In this document: piece after piece, positions 10,043 to 22,143 of the stretch
How the letters are laid out: each line of letters starts with the position of its first letter
Position numbering within the stretch: the first letter of the stretch is position 1
Assembly (NCBI GenBank): GCA_916048055.1
Contig: CAJZHL010000028.1
Span: forward strand, 1,178,001-1,242,000
From: Pedinophyceae sp. YPF-701
Taxonomy: Eukaryota; Chlorophyta; Pedinophyceae
Reading direction: 5' to 3'
DNA length: 64,000 nucleotides
Notes under the pieces: model-generated
The model's input: the letters and a program-made list of their open reading frames with translations, nothing else
The model's database searches: none
What the model was told of the DNA's origin: nothing
Made by a program: the position numbers and the translations under genes

Positions 10043-13000
10043 TCAAGCCCACTTCTTCGCCAGGTCCTTTTGTTTCCCAACGCGCACCAACACAGTGGCC
10101 AGAATCACCATGGCGAGCAGCGACACGACGACCGCGGCCACCGCGAAGTCGTCCGCCAGCGCGTCGAACTGCCCCGCCGGCAGGTGGCGCCGCGCGAACA
10201 GATCCAGCCCGTACACGAACACCACAGACGTCGACTCCAGCTGCGTCGCGGCCGCCACGATGCCGCGCAGGCCCGCGACGCGGTGCTTGTGCGTCAGGCA
10301 GCTCATCGACGGCGCCGGCAGCGCCTCCTGGTACGGCAGCATCCCCGCCTGCCGCACCGCGGCGATCTCCTTCTTGATATCCGCCTGCGAACGGCCTATA
10401 GACTGCAGGACCGGGCGGCGGGGATCGAGGAGCTTGCGGTCAAAGGCGTAGACCTGCCCCGCGGCCGTGCCCATCAGGACCTGCTTGTTCGCGACGCCCA
10501 TCGAGGTTCGCGTCGGCGCCAGCGCGACGGCGTGGTGCGGGGGGAAGTAGGTCTGCGAGCGCGCGCGCACGGGCACGCCGTCCAGGGACGACACCGGCTC
10601 GGCGTCCTGCTTGCCGAACAGCGCAGAGAGCAGCCCGGAGAGGCCTCGGGGCGCGGCCTTCGACCCGTCCACGAAGTCCACGACCGCGACCTCGGAGCGG
10701 CCGTTGGCAGTAGACCAGTAATGGTAGACCACCCAATGCTCGCCGAACAAGGCCTGCACGGGGCCGGTGGCGCCCGCGTGCTGCTGCGAGAAGAGCACGC
10801 GGCCCGTCACGGTGTCGACGGCCTGGACGAGCAGCCCGGGGGCGGCGCCGTCGGCGACGGAGTCGTCGTTTGACACAACCACGGCGGTGTTGGGGTTGGT
10901 GTATTTGAAGGAGAGGGCCCCGGAGATGGAGGGGCGGCTGCCGGAGTAGATCGGCTCGGTGCGGTCGCGCGCCACCGCCGCGAGCGGCCGCCCCGCGGTG
11001 GCCACGTGCCAGACTGACGTGGCGGAATACACCCCCGACTTGGGTCCGTCGACGTGGCCTGACAGCAGGTACCCCGTCAGGCCGCGCTCGGAGGGCAGCC
11101 AGGTGTACAGCGTGCCGTTCGCGACCATCTCGCGCATGCTCTTCAGGACGCCGCGGTGCCGCGGGAACACGTGCGCAGTGATGGTGTCCGCGCTTGCGGT
11201 GGCGTCGCCAGGCCGCAGCAACACCACGCCGTGGATCTCGTAGTCGCTCCCGCGGTGCATGTTCCGCAGCGTGAAGACCTTCTCCGGCACGAACGTCAGG
11301 GTGTGCGTCTCGGTGACGCGCCCCGAGAAGGTGTCGATGAAGCTCAGGCGCGACACCCCCCCCTCGCAGTCGCGGAGCACCCACACCTGCGCGCTCTGCT
11401 CGAAGCTGTGCGACTCCTTCGCCGGGCCCATGTCGCGCACCGCGCACCGCTGGTGGTGCAGCACCGCGCGCCACAAGATCCTGCCGTCCCCGCTGTGCAA
11501 CGACACCACGTCGCCGTTCGAGAGGCCGAGGATGAGCTGCCGGCGCATGCCGCGCTCGTCCGCGGTGGGCAGCCACGCGTCGGACGCCCGGCTGCGCAGC
11601 GCCGCGAGCATCTGCACATCGCGCGGCGTCCCGAGGCCCGCCGTCACTTTCGCCGACGCCACCGCCATGGCGAATCGCTCCGCCGGCTTCAGCGGCTTCG
11701 CGGTGCGGGAGTCCACGAAGAAGAACGACATCTTCGGCGGGAGGTCCGCGACCGCGGCGACGTTCGCCGCGCCGAGGAAGTCCGGCCGCGTCCACACCGT
11801 CATCACGTTGCCAAGCTGCACGTTGGCGCCGTAGGCGCGCGGGGAGAACCTCCGGCCGTGGTAGGCGGACACGGTGCCGTCGTCGAGGACGGCGACGTAG
11901 CTGAGCGCGATCTGGTTGCCCTCGGCCTCGCGGACGACCGTCGCGACGGCGCGGACGGCGTCGGCACACGTGTACAGCAGCTTGCGCTGACTCTCCCGGT
12001 AGAGGCGCTCCTTCTCCATCTCACGCCTCACGATGCTCTTCTTCTCCTCCGCAGTCATCTTCTCGAACTTCTCGGGGTCCTGGTCGAACACGACCTTCCG
12101 GCTGCGCCGCGCGCAAGGCGACACAGCGCACGTCAGCACCGGCCCTGCGCGCGACCGCGAGCGAGAGCGAGCGGAGCAAACGGGCGAGGGACTCACTCTG
12201 GTCGCGCCTGCCGGAACGACAGCGGCGCCGCCCAGCACGCGCCGGCCTCCGGGCCGTCGACGGACTCCCCCGCCATGACGCGGCCCGCGTTGGTCTCGAT
12301 GACGGTCGACGCGAAAGACCCCCCGTTCGCGGGCCCCACGTCGACGATCGTCACGAACACGCGGTCCCCGAAGCGGAACGCGTCCGAGAAGAGCCCCCGC
12401 GACACGGAGTGCAGCGCCTCGGGCCACCGCTTGGCCGCCTCGCGTGCGGCAGCACTCTTCGCCCGCAGCTTGCTCGGGAGGTCCGCGAAGCTCATGAGCC
12501 CGCTCTTGACGTCCTCGACCTTGCGCTCGAGCTTGCTGAGGCTCGCGAGGCGCGTCTGGCGCTCCAGCTCTAATTCGGCGAGCTCGAGATTGTCTTTCAC
12601 TGGTTGCCAGGAACGCGTCTCGTTGGTGCTCGTGCGGACGACGAACGCGATGTACCCCTCCGCCATCGCGCACTGCAGCGAGAAGAGGCCCTCGCCGAGG
12701 CCGCGCACCTCGGGGCTGCACGCAGGAGGGACCGAAACGCCCGCGGGGGTGTGGTGCCTGTCCAGACCGACTGGCGGGGGCGGCGAGGCCACGTAGCTGC
12801 GCGCGGGTGCGTGCAGCTCACCTGGTGCAGGTCGACAGCCGCTGATCGCTCAGGTCGTCCAGGGTCGTGGCGTTTGAGCTCAGCAGAGACCATACCTGCA
12901 TGCCGTCCTCGCTGAGCGCCAGCACGTCGGAGCCGGACAGCGCGATCGACGACAGCGACGTGTCCAGCTTCACGCCGCCCTCCTCCGCGCTCAGGACGCG

Positions 13001-13738
13001 CGCCCCGGCCACCCTGGCGGTCGCGACCTCCACGTTGGCCAGTGCAGCGCCCCACGGGCCCGCGACCAGGAGCCGCACGGCGCCGTTCTCCACGTCGCCG
13101 ATCTGCAGTGCCGTCACCTCGGCTCGGTCCATCCCGGCCGCGAGCCCCGACATCGGCACGCTGCCCGCCACCGCGCCGTCGGACGCGTGCACGACAAGCA
13201 GCCCGTTGCAGGTGAGGACGACGACGGCGTCGCTCGCCGCGGGGAGGTCGCCGGGGAGCGCGCGCAGAGACGGGGCAGCGGTGCACTGCACCGCGGGCTG
13301 CGCCTCCGATGCGGTGCCGGAAATAGCAAGCGTGGTTTCCCACATCATGCTGCCCGATTCCACAGCGAAGGCCTTCGCTCGGGTGCCGTCGCGCGACACG
13401 ACGAAGACGGAGCCGGAGTCGAGCGCGGCCCAGGCGCCCAGGTCGTCCGGCTCGGACATGACGACGCGCCACGCGAGCCGCCCGCCCGCCGCGGGGACGT
13501 TGGGCACGGCTGCGAGGACACCCCCCTCCGCGCTGAGCACGGAGTGCTGCCCGGCGATCTGGACGCGGTTCACGATGCCGAGGTTCTCGCGGTGCCAGTC
13601 GTGCAGCCCGGCCTGGTCCTCGTACATCGGCTGCGAGGCAGAAACCTCTGGAATCATCCCCGCGACAAACAAAAGCACGGCCACCGCGCACCACAGGCGC
13701 CCCGCGGCCATCTGGAGCCCCGCGATGCCCCGCCACAT
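10043..13738 (-). CDS. EMC1: ER membrane protein complex subunit 1
   Basis: EMC1 is the large subunit of the ER membrane protein complex, which inserts and folds multi-pass membrane proteins. Exons 13738-12822, 12796-12197 and 12101-10043 give 1191 residues, longer than the roughly 990 of animal EMC1. The N-terminus has a signal sequence (AVAVLLFVAGMIPEVSA) followed by beta-propeller repeats. The C-terminal EMC1 domain is clear: GYLLSGHVDGPKSG, QTYFPPHHAVALAPTRTSMG, KQVLMGTAAGQVYAFDRKLLDPRRP. One membrane segment (FAVAAVVVSLLAMVILATVL) precedes a Lys-rich end, KQKDLAKKWA. Intron 12102-12196 has GTGAGT and CAG ends. The first intron is 25 nt (12797-12821), or 64 nt if the acceptor at 12758 is used; both keep frame. 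An antisense open frame lies opposite and is ignored. The start is the ATG just before the signal peptide. Confidence 0.95.
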
Positions 13739-14421
13739 GCTAGGTGGTACCGGCTGGCTCTCGCACACGGCGTGTATAGCCCGCGCCGGCCGTCGGGACG
13801 CGTGGGGCTAGGTCCTGAGCGCTGCCGCGGTGGGCGCCTCGCCGCGGGGCCAGTGAGGAGTCTGTGGTCCGGCGGGTTCGCGGCGCCGTTTGTGCGTGTG
13901 TCGGGGAACTCCGCGGCCCGGTCCGCTCCGTAAGTCAGGGGTCACCGGCGCCGTGGCCACCTCAGCGTGCGTGTGTGCAAGAAGCGGCGCGCGTGCCCGC
14001 ACGAGTCCCAACCTCGCTCGTCACGCAGCCACGGAGCTGCAGCTGCCACGGCGGCGTCGCCCGGTGCGCATTTGGCGCGCCCGGGACCACAACCGGCGTC
14101 ACACGCCCCCCCTCTGCTGGCGTCCTGGGCCCGACTGCGGCTTTTGAGGCGCGATGCGTGCGCTCATGGCCCGCACGGCCCCCGCCGCGCACCGCAGACG
14201 CGTGCTGCGCGACCAGCGCACCCTCTCCGATTGCCTGCGCCCTCAGTCCCGCTCCGCCGCACCCAGGGAGCGCGTCTCTAAGGGGTCTACACGAGACATT
14301 GGACTCTGGACGTCGCGTTCGTGGACGTCACTTGCCCCCGATCGCCGCAGGACACAGCCGCCGATCGAGGACACCTCAAACAGGACCCGCTGGGCCCGCC
14401 CCGGCCCCGGCCGCGGCCGCA
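13739..14421. promoter_or_regulatory. divergent intergenic region between EMC1 and an unknown gene
   Basis: This spacer separates two start codons on opposite strands and should hold both promoters and 5' UTRs. I see no clear TATA box or repeat in it. Confidence 0.4.
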
Positions 14422-16871
14422 ATGTCCCGCCACCCCGCCAGCAGCGTGACCCGGCCCAATGCGCACGTCGTGGCGCCCGTGGCGACGTTCCTGTCCAGCT
14501 CCGTCGAGGAAGCGACCGGTGCGCGGGCTCCGGACGCCCCTGAGATCAAGTGAGCGCCCGCGCGCCCCCCCCGCGACCGCGCCGGGACTGCCTGGCCTGG
14601 AGGCTGCCCGGGCGCACCGCCAGCCGCGCCAGGCCCCGCGCGGCCCTCGCGGCCCACGCCGCGCGGACAGTCCCGCCCACACGCATTGTTCCCGGCCAAA
14701 ACCGCCGTCACACGCGGCCGCAGCGCACCACGCGCCCCGCAGTGCGCCCGGTCGTTTCAAAGCCTCGGCCTGCGGGGGGAACCACGCCCCGCCTCGCCCG
14801 GAACCACCCGCCCGCACCTCCTTCGATCCACGCCCGCGCCCTGCCCGCCGCCCCCGCCCCCGCGCGCCGCCCGCGCCGCCCCACCGCCCCCGCCCGCGCC
14901 GCCCCACCGCATCGCGCTCCCTACGCCCACCCTGCACCCTTCGCCGCCCGCAGCGCCCGCGCCCGGATCCGGCCTCCGCCGCACCTCGCCGGCACCTCCA
15001 TCAGTACCCCACCCCAGCCCGCGCGCGCGACGCCCCTCACGCGTCCGCTACGGGCCGCTCCCGCGATCTTCCCCCTGCTACGTGCGTCCCAGCGTGACTC
15101 GCGTCCCTCTGTGCGGCCGCCGCAGGACCTACAAGCTCGGGAAGCGCAAGTACAGCTACAACGAGATCGATATCCGCCTGATCGACATGGACACGAGGCG
15201 CACGCTGTGCGTCGCCGAGGCTCGGCGCATGTCGACTGGCAGCGGGTCTATGTTTGCGGCGCCCGCGCCGCGGTCCGTGCAGGACGCGTCCATCGCGTAC
15301 GCCGCGCGCCTGGAGACCGGCCTGATGGTCTGCGTCGGGATCTGGGCGGTGCGCGAGGACCCCGTCGCGACGTGCCGCGCGTTGGATGAGCTGTGCCACG
15401 CGCCGGGCGGGCCAGCGCCCGCGCACGCGACGCCGGGGGCGGGGGCCTCGGTGCTGGCGTCGCCCGGGATGCGCCAGGCCGCCGCGGCGCTCACGGGCCG
15501 CCGGTTCCCGCCGGACGCGGCGCCCGAGGGCGCGGCGGGCAGCGGCGACGCCGAGGCCAGCAAAGCGTTCTTTTGGGAGCCTCTGAAGCGCGAACAGTGC
15601 GCCAAGGGGTGCCAGGGGCCGATCCTGCGGCCGATTCAGCGGTTCGGCCGCGCGAGCACGGGCCGGAGGCCCAACGACGGGATGGGCGCGGGCGGCGCAA
15701 CGTCGGTGGCGGACCTCCACCGCGGCGGCGCGCTGAAGGACCCGAAGGTGCGCACGCGCACCGCATCGCGGCGCGGGGGCATCTGCGACCCGCCACGGCC
15801 CTCGCGTGCCCTTCGAACCGCGCCCGATCGTTCTCGTCGTGCATGGGAGCGCAGCGGGCTCTCGGCACGCGTTTCCTCGTGGCTTCGTTGGACGTTCGCG
15901 GTGCTCTTGCTGTCTCTGCGTCGCGCACGCGCCTGACAATCGCGGCGGCCGCGGCGCGCCCGTCCCTGCAGAAGGTGTACGTGTCGGTCGACGAGGCATG
16001 CACACACATTGACGTGCAACGCATCCGGCTCCTGCTGGCCGTGTACGAGCACGCCACGGGCTGCATGATCGCGTCCGGCGTCACGGAACCCATCCGCGCC
16101 CTCGCCAACAACGACGTCCCGGACGGAGCCGCCAAGATCTCCGTCACTGTGCCGCTCGTGCCCGGGGCGGGCGGCTTCCTCGCGAACAGCGCCGCCGGGA
16201 ACGCCGCGAGCACGCCCACATCGCTCGCAGCGCCGGGCGCGACGCGCCGGCGCCGGTCCCTGCGGCCGGTGCTCGCGAGCCTGAACACGCTGGGCGACGT
16301 GGGCACGCCCTACACCCCGCACTCCGGGCGCCGCGGGCAGGCGTCGGGCGGCGCGGCGGAGCTCGAGTCCGTGTCGGACACGCCGATGAGCACGCCGCGG
16401 TACCCCGCGGTCGCGCCGTCGGCGAGCCGCGGGCGGTCGCCGCCATCGGCGGGGAACGCACTCTCGACGCCGCCGTCGTCACCGCTCGCGAAGCGCAGGC
16501 GCTCCGCCGCGTCCGTGTCGCCGCCGCGCAACGGCGCGAACGCGGCCGCGACGCCGCGGCCGCGCGGGAAGGCGCCGGGCCTGGCTGGTGCGTCGGGTGC
16601 GGTGGTGTTGGGGGGGCCTGGGTCATGTTTCAGGCCGTTTGGCGGCGCGGGCGGGCAGGCGGCGGCCGCTGGCGATGAGGGGCCGATGCTGACGGGACGG
16701 GGTGGCCGGGAGGGAGCTGGCGGGCTGGGTGGCGGGGAAGGGGGGGGGTCTGCGGCGGAGTCAGACCAAGGCGTGGTTGGGGAGGTGTTGCGGTCGCGGA
16801 AAGGCGCCCTGGGAGCGGGAGGCTCGCCGCAGAGGGCCGTGGCGCCTGCTGGGGACGCTGAGACTGCGTAG
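14422..16871 (+). CDS. unrecognised probable nuclear protein, beta-rich domain plus Ser/Pro tail
   Basis: Exons 14422-14549, 15126-15747 and 15972-16871 give 549 residues; introns 14550-15125 and 15748-15971 are GT-AG and join in phase. I do not recognise the family. Residues 44-110 (KRKYSYNEIDIRLIDMD, LCVAEARRM) and 250-320 (VYVSVDEACTHIDVQRIRLLL, GVTEPIRALANNDV) look like beta-strand-rich halves of one domain. The motif asking for 'SEPIR..NN' recalls Rel/IPT-like immunoglobulin folds, but this is weak. Between them lies a Cys-containing stretch (REQCAKGCQGP). The C-terminal 230 residues are disordered, with many Ser-Pro and Thr-Pro sites and basic clusters (RRRRS, KRRR) that look like nuclear localisation signals. 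A transcription-related role is inference only. Confidence 0.75.
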
Positions 16872-16918
16872 CGTTGCGAGTGTGCTCGTTTTCGCGGTCG
16901 TGGCGCACAAGTGCACAC

Positions 16919-16923
16919 TGTAA
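16919..16923 (+). terminator. putative TGTAA poly(A) signal
   Basis: TGTAA lies 48 nt after the stop of the preceding plus-strand gene, the same spacing as for the first gene of the window. This is suggestive of chlorophyte polyadenylation. Confidence 0.35.
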
Positions 16924-17251
16924 TGCGGCAGAGAATGACCCCCGTGTTCGCCGACGGTCGTGGCGCTCCCTGCCCGGCGCCAGAGCAGTTTCCCGCAGGA
17001 GCGTGCATGTGTTGCGCGGGAGCAGCACCCGCGCCCGGTAGAGACGGGCTCGTTGCGTGCCAGTGACGTGGTGGCCCCAAGGACGGCCATGTGGCACTGC
17101 TCCGCGTGCGCAGCAATGGGGCGTCATGTGCGGCGCGGTAGGGCAGCGGCCCGAAGATCCCCGAGTCTCGCGTGCTGAGCACCCATTCACGCCCAGTTGT
17201 CCGCTGATGTCGTCAGTCGGGCCGCGAACGTAGATTTCAAGACCTCGTGCG
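16924..17251. promoter_or_regulatory. tandem intergenic spacer before the GT31 gene
   Basis: This spacer follows the unknown gene's putative poly(A) signal and precedes the GT31 start. No coding exon or conserved site was recognised. Confidence 0.35.
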
Positions 17252-19457
17252 ATGACTGGCTCGCGATTTGACCCTCACACTGCCGACGAGAGCTACTCGA
17301 CGGCGACCTTCTCCGAGTCGCGGCGCCGAACGAATGGAAAGCCGCGCCAGCGCGCGTCTCCGCGCCTGACCTTCGAGATTCCCGGCGTGATGCCTGAGAT
17401 GGGCCATGGCGACAAATTCCGCCTCCCTGGCCGGATCTCGCGGTGTCACGGGATGCTCCTGATGCTCGTCGCCCTCTTCTGTGTCCCAGTGGCTGTTTGG
17501 AGGTGGGGAGTCTTCGCGAGGCAGCCGCACTGGGACTTGCGTCGCCCGTTTGTGTCTCTAGCATCAGATGGCGCGGGCGCGGCGAACCACGTCGTTCCCC
17601 GCAAGCACGGCGGCCCCGAAGCCTTGATCGAGTTCTCCAGGAGCGGGATCTACCTCCCCGTGGCACAAGCGATTCGTCTTGACCTCCCAGGCAAGGCTGA
17701 TGTACAATATCACACAGAGAGCTACGGCCGCCGCTTGCGGGCCGCGACGCATTCCTCACGCACGCGCAACCTACGACAGACCAAAGCGCTCGCTCCTGCG
17801 CCAAGTTGCCCAAAGTGGCCCCGCCAGCGCCCGACAAAACGCGCCGTGTTTACACAGAGTATCCGCACGTCATTGCAAACGCTGCCGCTACAAATCCCGC
17901 ACGTGCGTCGCTCTGCAGTGCACCCTCGAGAGCAGCAGTCCTGCGCCCTCGTCAGCGCCTGCGGGACCAGTCATAGAGCACGTGAGGGCCCGAAGCGGGC
18001 ACTCGGGGACTCTACGCGGGCTCTGCGCGAGCAGCTTGACGTCGCACAGGACGTCGGCGCGCAGGACGCCGCACGCGTCGACGAAATGAGCCACGAGCGC
18101 GACGTCGCGCAGGGCATCCCCGCGCTGGCGCCCCAGGCCCGCGACGCGGAGACCGTCCTGACTGACGCAGGGGACCTTTTGAGCCCGCCGCTGTCGAGCG
18201 AGGACCGCGTGCGCCTCCTCGTGGCGATCCTCTCCGTCGTCGGGAGCGACTCTGCGCGCCGGAAGCGCGACGCCATCCGCACGACGTGGATGCGGCTGGG
18301 GTCGACGCTTCCCAATGTTGACCTCAAGTTCATCGTCGCGCAGCCCCCGCGCGACCTCGACGCCGACCTCCTGGCGCGGGAGATCGGCGAGGAGGTCGCG
18401 GTCCACGCAGATATGGTGATGGTGCGCGGCGAAGAGAGCTACGGGGCCCTTCCGGACAAGGTGTTCAGGACGATGGAGTTTGCGCTGTCTCTCGACGGCC
18501 CCGCCCGCTACACGCACGTCCTCAAGACCGACGACGACACCTACGTGCGGGTCGAGCGGTGCGAATCGCTCCTGCGCTCGTGGGCCTCCTTCTTCGCAGG
18601 ACCGGCCTTGCGCCTGATGACCCGCAGCGCGCGCTCAGTTGTCGCTGTCGCTGCAGGGTCCTGCGCGCGATCTCTGGCGAGGGGCTGGCCGAGGAGGCAG
18701 GCGGGTCTGTGCCAGGGCAGCCCCTACCCCCGCCGCGCATGTCAGGTCTCTACATGGGCTGCTTGGAGAACCGCCTAGGCTTCATACCCATCCGCAGCCC
18801 GCAGTCCAAGTGGTACGTGTCGCACGAAGAGCTGCCGGACAGCGAGGTGCCGTGGGGACAGAAATACCTCGCCGGGTGCGTTTGCCCCTTTGACATGACA
18901 TAAAGTAGTAATTGACCACCCGCGCACGAAACGAAATGCGGGTGTGCTATCCCTGACGTAACGAAACCCGGGGGGGTGTTTTGTTCCCCAGACGCGACTC
19001 GTTTCGTTCCCTGCGCGGTTCGATGTTGAAACACATCCCCGTCGCAGCGTGTCGCAGGTGGGGCTACGTGTTGTCGCGCGACCTGGTCAAGCACGTGCTG
19101 CGCGTGCGGGCCAGCTTCGACGCCGACCCTGCCTCCGCGCCCGTGTGGTACTCCCTCCGCTGGGAGGACGTCCTGGTGGGCCTGATGATCGCGACGGACG
19201 CGCGCACGGGCGAGATGCGCGGCGCGCCCTTCGTCGACCACCCAGGCTTCAAGGCCGCCTGGCGCGGCTGTGCCAACTCCACCATCGTCAAGCACCTCGA
19301 CATCGACTCGCCGATGCTGACGCGCGGGCTGTACGAGCAGGACATCTCGGGCCTGTGGGACGTCAAGCCCGTGCAGTGCTCGACGGGACCGTTCTTGCCC
19401 GGCGATTACAGCGCGTGGAAGCTTTGGCGCAACAGCTTGGTGGCAGAGCCGATCTGA
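17252..19457 (+). CDS. GT31 family (beta-1,3-galactosyltransferase-like) glycosyltransferase
   Basis: Exons 17252-18558, 18657-18875 and 19058-19457 give 641 residues; introns 18559-18656 and 18876-19057 join in phase. The layout is a type II Golgi protein: a cytosolic tail, one membrane anchor at about 67-87 (GMLLMLVALFCVPVAVW), a long low-complexity stem, then the catalytic domain from about 320. GT31 hallmarks are present: the start motif RLLVAILSVVGSD with RRDAIRTTWM-like text, the metal- and nucleotide-sugar-binding DDD in KTDDDTYVRV, SKWYVSHEELP, WGYVLSRDLV, and the EDVLVG acidic motif. It probably adds a beta-1,3-linked sugar to glycoproteins; the substrate cannot be told. The stem (residues 90-300) is unusually long and unlike the rest, so an unrecognised intron there is possible. 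The second intron carries a repeat also found near 48.8 kb. Confidence 0.88.
18902..18933 (+). repeat. dispersed intronic repeat, copy 1
   Basis: A 32-nt segment in the second GT31 intron matches 48767-48798 at 30 of 32 positions, including a perfect 24-nt block. In this copy CACCCGC (18917-18923) can pair with GCGGGTG (18938-18944) to form a short hairpin. Confidence 0.85.
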
Positions 19458-19512
19458 CTGCGAGGCGGGCGGCCACGAGCGTACGCGAGGCGGCGGGAGC
19501 GAGTGGGCGGGG

Positions 19513-22143
19513 TCATGCCACGTTGGGGGTCGACTTGGAGCCTGCGACGCCCACGCTGCGGCCCGAAACGTCCGGGCGCGAGGCCTGCGCTTTGAGTTGG
19601 TCGGCCATCGACATGCGCCGGTCTGCGCGCGCTTCCCCACGCCCTTGTTCCTCTGCGGTGGCTCCGGCAGGGGCGGGGGACGTCATCGGCAACGCAGCAC
19701 GCACGTCGCAGCGTTGTGTGACCGCTGAGCGGCAGCAAGGCACAGGCGCCGCCTCAGGTCATCGTTCGCACGGCGTGCGACCGGGACGTCGTATGTATTT
19801 TCATTATGCATTTTAGTTATGCGTTGTATGTATTTGTTTCCTGTTTGTGCTTACCTCCGAGTTCCACCGCGAGCTTCCGCTTCTCCGCGTTCTGCACGAG
19901 CTTGACCAGGTCGGCCGACACCAGGGGCTGCTGCGAGGCCATCGCCGTCGCCAGCGTCGACCGCGCAGGGTACCGCAGGTGGTGCACCAGGCTGCGCTCA
20001 CGCAGCAGGTGCTGCTCGTGCAGCGGCAGCGTCGACACGGGGTCCACCGCGTCCAAGCTCGACGCCACGACGCCGCGGTTCCGGCTCGGCGCCTCCCGCG
20101 CCTGCCGCTCGAGGTGCTCCCTGACGATCGCCATGCTGGCCCGCGGCCCGACGTTGAGTCGGTTGTTGAGCCACAGGGCCGCCTTCCCGACCTGGCCTGA
20201 CGCCTCGAGCTTGCGCATGTACGTCTTGACCTGCACGGCCGCGAGCTTGGCCTGCTGCGACTCGCGCTGCGCCAGGTCCAGCTCCTCGCGCGGCTCGAAC
20301 GCGTACGCGCGGAACGGCGTGATCTTCGCGCCCGGCGGCGGCCGCGCGAGGTCGCGGAGGTCCTCCACGTCCTCGTCCACGAAGTCCTTCAGGTCCACGT
20401 GCGTCACCTTGCGCGCCGCGCGCTCCTGCGCGTCCTTCTCGTACTCGGCAACCACGTCCTCCACATCCCTGCCCAGGTCCTCCATGTGCGATGCCATCCA
20501 CGCCTCCTGCGCCTCCCGCGCTTTCTGGACCTTGATCTGCTCGACGGCCTGGTCCACGTACACGCGCGCCTCCTCCCACGCCCGCATCCGTGACTCCCGG
20601 GACAGGATGCCCCCCGCGCCGCCGTGCGGCCCGCCGTCGCGCATGCCGAGCAGCATGTCGTCGATCTGGTCCATCGTCAGGTCGAGCATCTCGCGGCGCG
20701 CGCGCCCGCCGCGCGTGTTGCGCATCATGTGCGACACCTCCATTCGGCACACCGCCCGCGGCGGCACCGGCTTGGCTCCCTTCACCAGGGTCTGGTACCC
20801 CGTGCTCAGCGCGGCCAGCCCGCGCGCGTGGGCCTCGTTGCGCCGGCGGAGGCCCGCGGGCGCGGTCGACGGCGCGCCCCACGTCGGCGCGGGCGGGAAC
20901 GCGCCCGTCGGCGACGTAGCGCCGGGCAGGAACCCCTCGGCGTGGCGGTTGGTGACGCGCTCGGCCGCCGTGGCCGGCGCGAGCGCCGTGTGACGCCCGC
21001 GCTGCTGCTTCGGGGACGTCCAGCGGGCCTCGTGGTTGATGAGAAGCGCCCCCGGGAGCGCCCCGATGCGCGGCGGGCCCTGCAGGGGGGGGTGGGGACG
21101 CTGCGGTGGTGCGGGCGGGCTGGGAGGGCGGCGCGGGCGCGGGCGTGGGCGCGGCGGGCGTGCGCACCGTTCTGTTGTGGTCCTGGTGGTACCAGGCGAA
21201 GAAACGAGTGTATTTCTCCGGGAGGGGTTGCTGCTGCGCGGGGCGCGCTGCTCGGGACCGCGGGGACGCGACGGCGTCCGTGACGAACTCGTCGGGGATA
21301 CGGGACCCCTCGCGGGTGCCCGCGCTCACCCCGCTCGGCGCTCGCCGCGACGCGTCCCTGGAAGGAGAACAGCGGCACGAAGAAAAGGTGAGGTGCTCGG
21401 CGCTGCGGATCGAGGTATTCCGCGGGCGGCGTGCGGCCGGAAGAGCGAGCGGACAAGATAGCCTCGTTGCGGCGAGAGTTGGGCTAGGATGTACATCGCT
21501 GCGCGCCGTGCGAGGCCAGCGTTGTGTTGCGGCAGAGCTAGGCCCGGCGGGGACCGACGGAGACTCGTCACGGGCGGGAAATCGCAAGCTGGGCGGGACA
21601 TTTAGGGAATCAAGCTCCGTATGACGCGCTAAGCGCGTCCGTCGGCGATGCGTGCTGCGCAAGGTCGGCTGCCTGCACTGGCGGCATGCCGTGACACGTG
21701 CCGGCGCCCAGAGCCGGCAAACCGCTCCACGCTGCGGCCGCGGACATCTCTGCCCAGACGGGCGCGTACCTGTCGGTTCCCCGGCGCCCGGAGACGCCGC
21801 TGGACTGCGCGGCGGGGCTGTGCCCCCCTGATGGCGACCGACGGGCGCCCGGGGCCGCCGCGTCCCTCGCGCCTCCTGCGCCCGCGCTGCGCTCCGCGGC
21901 TTGCTGCTCGACCGACGTGCGCTGCCGTCCCGGGGAGGTTTCGAAGAGGCGCTGCATGCGGAGCGCTCTAGGCTCCCCAGGACCCTCCCACTCCAGCTCC
22001 TCGTTGCCGTGGCCTGTGGCGCTCAGGCGCGACTGGTGCTGCGCGGCGCTGTCGAGAATGCACGTGCCTCCGAGCGGGCCGGGCGTGGACAGCAGCATGT
22101 CGCACGCCTTGCCCTCACGGACGCCCCACGTCCGGCGTGGCAT
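19513..22143 (-). CDS. unrecognised four-exon protein, helical and disordered
   Basis: Exons 22143-21770, 21357-21168, 21079-19855 and 19652-19513 give 642 residues. All three introns (21358-21769, 21080-21167, 19653-19854) have good GT-AG ends, including GTACGC and GTAAGC donors, and all join in phase, which supports one gene. I do not recognise the family. Exon 1 is polar and mostly disordered. A conserved-looking block lies around EKYTRFFAWYHQD across the second exon. The third exon has Pro/Gly text (GFLPGATSPTGAFPP, TWGAPSTAPAGL) followed by long charged helices (MLDLTMDQIDDMLLGM, WEEARVYVDQAVEQIKVQKA, HVDLKDFVDEDVEDL) suggestive of coiled coil. The C-terminus ends SKSTPNVA. The style is like ciliary or cytoskeletal proteins, but nothing proves this. 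Confidence 0.72.

Noticed and set aside
11156-12796. Plus-strand 546-codon frame opposite EMC1
   Set aside because: It is antisense to a recognised gene, His/Arg-rich and without any motif; a codon-bias shadow.
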